Below the pieces are notes generated by a model, which did not search any database, had not been told where the DNA came from, and saw only the letters and a program-made list of their open reading frames with translations. DNA of 64,000 nucleotides from Posidonia oceanica (lineage: Eukaryota > Streptophyta > Magnoliopsida > Alismatales > Posidoniaceae), in assembly GCA_037176725.1 (NCBI GenBank), contig JAZBRS010000057.1:84713501-84777500 (forward strand), in the 5' to 3' direction. Each line of letters begins with the position of its first letter. Positions within the stretch are counted from its first letter, which is position 1. Below, one piece after another: positions 60,886-64,000 of this stretch. The translations under genes were made by a program, and so were the position numbers.

Positions 60886-61275
60886 TTCATAAGCATATCA
60901 CCTGCATCATGCATACATGCATCTTCTTCTATCATTCCTTTTCCTATCAATTTCTCCCGCTCTGCAACGCACTTCGGCCCTGAGACAGTACTCCTCCCCA
61001 GCAGAGCATATCGACGCCACTCGAGCTGCGCTGGTCCAGATCTCCTGCCGGCCCTCGCCCCTGTGTTCGCAAGACTGCTGCAGAATCCCCCTTGCTTTTC
61101 TGTGCTTAATTGCTATGTTCTGTTATCACTTTGCTAGATTGCATATGGAACTACATTTTCAGTCTCAGCTTCTGCTTGTTGTCAATGACTACATACCTGC
61201 GAGATCTGACTGTTTATTGATAGCAGGTACCTTCAAGCTTTGCAATTATCAGCCTGTGTCTCTGCGATCAGCGCA

Positions 61276-62478
61276 ATGGGCTTTCCTACTCTGCTAACTC
61301 CTGCACACTGCTCGGAAGCCCTGCGAGAATGGATCAGCAGGGTCACTTTACAAGACTGTGAACAGCTGCGCCTCTGGGGGATCCCAACTAAACTGCTGAA
61401 GGCTGCTGATGTGGAAGTCAACCGTCACCTTCTGTGTGCCGCCGCAAGATTCTGGAAGCCGGCGCATCATGTCTTCCGTTTCAACAAGACTGAGCTGACA
61501 CCTACACTAGAAAAGGTGCGTCGGATCTGCGGCTTTTCCAAGATCCTGGGGCCGCCTGTTTTCATGAGGCGATATGGATATCTCAAGGTCCTGAGCCAGC
61601 TAACTGGGCTCCCCACTCGAACCTGCCAACAGAAATTAATCTGCACCAGCGGGCCCGAACCTATGCTTCGCCTCGCGCACTTCGATGATATCATGAACAA
61701 GCGCGCAGAACTCGGAGATGAGCTGTGGCTCCGAGGATTTGTTATCCGCTTCCTGGGCGAGCTGATCTTTACTCATGGCCGACTAACGGTGGCCACTAAG
61801 GTTGCAGAAATTGCATTAGCTGCGATGACCCAGCACATAGACCTGGCACCAGTTGTCCTGGCAGAGACCTATCGCGGGCTGGACCGCATCTCTCATCGCT
61901 GCCGCCACTTCCACGGTTGCGGAGCACTCATACAAGTCTGGCTGACCGCGCACTTAGAGATGAACCTCTTGCGCCCTCAAGTGCATGCCTTCGAAGCTTA
62001 CTGTAGCAGTGCCCGTGCCAAGACAGACAAGAGCGTCAAAGAAGAGTATGAGAAGCTATCAGCACTGACTGACGACGCTATAACCTGGCGTATTGTCCCC
62101 TCTGTAGCTGAGCCATTTACTGTCTTCTTCAGCGCGTGCGACGCGCGGCTGATCATTCTACCAGGCTTCACAGCAGGCATAGAGTACCATCCAATCAAGG
62201 TCATGCGCCAGTTCGGCTTCCAGCAGGGCGCCTTCATTGACAGTACAGCGCCCGAGCTTCTACAGATGTACCCTCTCAGCACAACTGCCCCAACCAAGAA
62301 GCTCGCTAGTCTGATGCAGCATGGGGTCCAATCAACAGACATAGCAGCAGTGAGAGGTGTAGGATGCACTCCAGAATATGAAGCTGAAGTCCGAGAGCTC
62401 TGGCCTATTTCTGAGGTCCCACCAGGCGGCCCCCTATTCCCAGACTCCAGGCAGTCGAAGAAGGCCCGAACTGACTAG
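61276..62478 (+). CDS. E6 extra ORF, DUF7745-type protein, 400 aa
   Basis: The ATG at 61276 (MGFPTLLTP) matches the start of the E5 homologue; an upstream in-frame TTG at 61240 is not a likely start. The frame has 400 codons with no stop. Conserved blocks are ARFWKPAHHVFRF, ELTPTLEKVRRICGF, LGELIFTHGR and FHGCGALIQVWLTAHLEM, which fit DUF7745. By eye about three quarters of residues match E5, with no gap. It lies after pol in the sense direction, so it would be expressed from the LTR by splicing or an internal promoter. I see no signal peptide or membrane span, so it is not an env-type protein. Its function is unknown. Confidence 0.75.
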   Translation: MGFPTLLTPAHCSEALREWISRVTLQDCEQLRLWGIPTKLLKAADVEVNRHLLCAAARFWKPAHHVFRFNKTELTPTLEKVRRICGFSKILGPPVFMRRYGYLKVLSQLTGLPTRTCQQKLICTSGPEPMLRLAHFDDIMNKRAELGDELWLRGFVIRFLGELIFTHGRLTVATKVAEIALAAMTQHIDLAPVVLAETYRGLDRISHRCRHFHGCGALIQVWLTAHLEMNLLRPQVHAFEAYCSSARAKTDKSVKEEYEKLSALTDDAITWRIVPSVAEPFTVFFSACDARLIILPGFTAGIEYHPIKVMRQFGFQQGAFIDSTAPELLQMYPLSTTAPTKKLASLMQHGVQSTDIAAVRGVGCTPEYEAEVRELWPISEVPPGGPLFPDSRQSKKARTD

Positions 62479-62800
62479 GCCATTGTGCAATCATCATGTG
62501 GTCTTCTCTCAAGTCATGCTGTACATCTTTTGGCCTGCCACAGGCATTGTACTCATCAAGCTTTATCAATGAAAAAAAATGTTTCTGCTATCTGCTTGCA
62601 CTTCAAGACTGTTCAATGCATTGCATATTCATTATCATCATCATCTAAGGCCCTCTGGCCAGACTTGCAGCCATCACAATGCAGCAAAGTCCCCAGCACC
62701 CAATCCGGAGTCCAGAACCTCTGCGGACCCGCGTCGTCAAGCTACGCCATCTGGCGTCCCCAACTGATCGCCTCCAGTTGGATCATCATCCCCTGCGGGC
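62479..62800 (+). other. E6 3' UTR before the tandem repeats
   Basis: Short non-coding stretch with catcatcatc words near 62630-62645. No gene is supported. Confidence 0.5.
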
Positions 62801-63475
62801 TGGCACCCCAAACTGCTCAGTGAAAGGTCCGTCAACCTGTCATCCTCCTCAGCTGATCATCCCTAGCTGAGTCCCCTGCGGGCTGGTACCCCAAACTGCT
62901 CGGCGAAAGGTCCGTCAACCTGTCATCCTCCTCAGCTGATCATCCCCAGCTGAGTCCCCTGCGGGCTGGCACCCCAAACTGCTCGGCGAAAGGTCCGTCA
63001 ACCTGTCATCCTCCTCAGCTGATCATCCCCAACTGAGTCCCCTGCGGGCTGGCACCCCAAACTGCTCGGCGAAAGGTCCGTCAACCTGTCATCCTCCTCA
63101 GCTGATCATCCCCAGCTGAGTCCCCTGCGGGCTGGCACCCCAAACTGCTTGGCGAAAGGTCCGTCAACCTGTCATCCTCCTCAGCTGATCATCCCCAGCT
63201 GAGGCCCCTACGGGCTGGCACCCCAAACTGCTCGACGAAAGGTCCATCAACCTGTCATCCTCCTCAGCTGATCATCCTCAGCTAAGTCCCTAACGGGCTG
63301 GCACCCCAAACTGCTCGGCGAAAGGTCCGTCAACCTGTCATCCTCCTCAGCTGATCATCCCCAGCTGAGTCCCCTACGGGCTGGCACCCCAAACTGCTCG
63401 GCGAAAGGTCCGTCAAACTGTCATCCTCCTCAGCTGAGTCCCTAGCGGGCTGGTACCCCAAACTACTCGTCTGAC
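62801..63475 (+). repeat. 83-bp tandem repeat, about eight copies, E6 3' UTR
   Basis: The word aggtccgtcaacctgtc occurs at 62825, 62908, 62991, 63074, 63157, 63240 (one change), 63323 and 63406, so the period is 83 bp. Each unit has cctgcgggctggcaccccaaactgctcggcgaa, which is the reverse complement of the E3/E1/E5 repeat core. It also has CTCAGCTG...CAGCTGAG, an 8-bp stem. The last copy is shortened. Confidence 0.95.
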
Positions 63476-63531
63476 AAGCACGACAATCTTGTCATCACCC
63501 CTGCTTTCGATGCCAAGGACGCGTTGGCCAA

Positions 63532-63558
63532 CCCCTGGTGTCATCCCGACACCAGGGG
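63532..63558. repeat. Perfect 11-bp hairpin, E6 copy, with compensatory change
   Basis: CCCCTGGTGTC (63532-63542), loop atccc, GACACCAGGGG (63548-63558). Compared with E3 and E5, the ninth stem pair is G-C instead of A-T, changed on both arms. It is followed by CATCTTTTG as in E5. Confidence 0.9.
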
Positions 63559-63633
63559 CATCTTTTGATCGCCCCTTGGTATCATTCTTCCCCTCTTTCC
63601 CCTATGATATTTCTGGTGTCATAGGATGATTTC

Positions 63634-64000
63634 TTCTCATCATTACCTCATCCCCTCTTTATCTCATCATTACCTCATCCCCCTCTTTATCTCATCATTA
63701 CCTCATCCCCTCTTTGCCGGCCGATAAGTCCGATATCTTATCAATCAATCATTCTCATCATTACCTCATCCCCTCTTTATCTCATCATTACCTCATCCCC
63801 CTCTTTATCTCATCATTACCTCATCCCCCCTTTGCCGGCCGATAAGTCCGATATCTTATCAATCAATCATTCTCATCATTACCTCATCCCCTCTATATCT
63901 CATCATTACCTCATCCCCCTCTTTATCTCATCATTACCTCATCCCCTCTTTGCCGGCCGATAAGTCCGATATCTTATCAATTAATCATTCTCATCATTAC
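63634..64000 (+). repeat. 118-bp tandem repeat at the E6 3' end
   Basis: The word tctcatcattacctcatcccc opens units at 63634, 63753, 63871 and 63989. Each unit has three internal copies of tctcatcattacctcatccc(c)tcttta (about 28 bp) and ends in ttgccggccgataagtccgatatcttatcaat, which includes the palindrome-like gataagtccgatatcttatc. The array runs off the window, so the E6 3' LTR lies beyond 64000. Confidence 0.95.

Larger units (their letters stand above)
59751..61275 (+). other. E6 spacer between pol and the extra ORF (1525 bp)
   Basis: This is non-coding. It has a tcatcatcgtcatcc-type repeat at 59825-59890, an A-rich tract at 60275-60415 and a block at 60600-60780 that aligns with E5 32900-33090. 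Within that block cactcccttcctttgcag (60727-60744) looks like a plant 3' splice site. A second possible site, gatcag|cgca, lies just before the ATG of the next ORF. Confidence 0.5.

Noticed and set aside
61276..62478. Env-like protein
   Set aside because: No signal peptide, membrane span or coiled coil is seen; the motifs fit DUF7745.
62825..63470. CRISPR-like array
   Set aside because: The units are plain tandem copies without unique spacers, in a plant retroelement 3' UTR.
1..64000. tRNA, rRNA or other known RNA genes
   Set aside because: No cloverleaf-type or rRNA sequence was seen on either strand by eye; the TGGCGACTC words are primer-site motifs.

Overview
The window is plant nuclear DNA, almost certainly from an angiosperm with a large, repeat-rich genome. 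I see no bacterial, organellar or free-standing host gene. Nearly everything belongs to very large Ty3/gypsy LTR retrotransposons of the Tat/Ogre type. The signs are a single gag-pol frame with a CxxH...GHxTxxC gag motif, a DNGSG protease site, YVDD reverse transcriptase, a second RNase H and a DD35E integrase. LTRs are long (1.6 to 5.9 kb), begin TGTTGACACC or TGTAGACACC and end CTACA or a decayed form, with polypurine tracts containing GGGGCATC. The species cannot be told from the sequence.

The layout is a stack of nested insertions, named E1 to E6 here. E1 (minus strand) has an LTR end at 1-597 and 3' UTR to 1147. E2 (minus) is inserted in E1: LTR 1148-2708, then a plus-strand (antisense) two-gene cassette at 3718-5061 (DUF7745-like) and 5614-9660 (plant mobile domain, nine exons), then decayed pol at 10967-13908. 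E3 (minus) interrupts the E2 pol: LTR 13909-17315, 3' UTR 17316-17925 and 21476-25223. E4 is a solo LTR (17926-21475) inside the E3 3' UTR. E5 (minus) is inserted in E3: LTR 25224-28562, hairpin-rich repeats, a 400-codon extra ORF (31260-32462), decayed gag-pol (33981-43096) and a leader. E6 (plus) is inserted in the E5 leader: LTR 43767-49620, primer site 49622, gag-pol 50955-59750, a 400-codon extra ORF 61276-62478, then tandem repeats to the window end. The far ends of E1, E2, E3, E5 and E6 lie outside the window.

The most interesting points are these. E5 and E6 carry a homologous DUF7745-type ORF of identical length in sense orientation after pol. E2 carries an antisense pair of related genes that keep host-style introns. 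A perfect 11-bp hairpin in the 3' UTR recurs in E3, E5 and E6, with a compensatory base-pair change in E6. The LTRs hold repeated palindromic modules with the same layout but different sequence between families. The gag-pol genes are broken mainly by TAG codons, many inferred to come from CAG.

Within an element the gag-pol proteins would make and integrate a cDNA copy. The role of the extra ORFs is unknown. E6 is the least decayed copy (no frameshift, eight in-frame stops), which fits its position as the last insertion.
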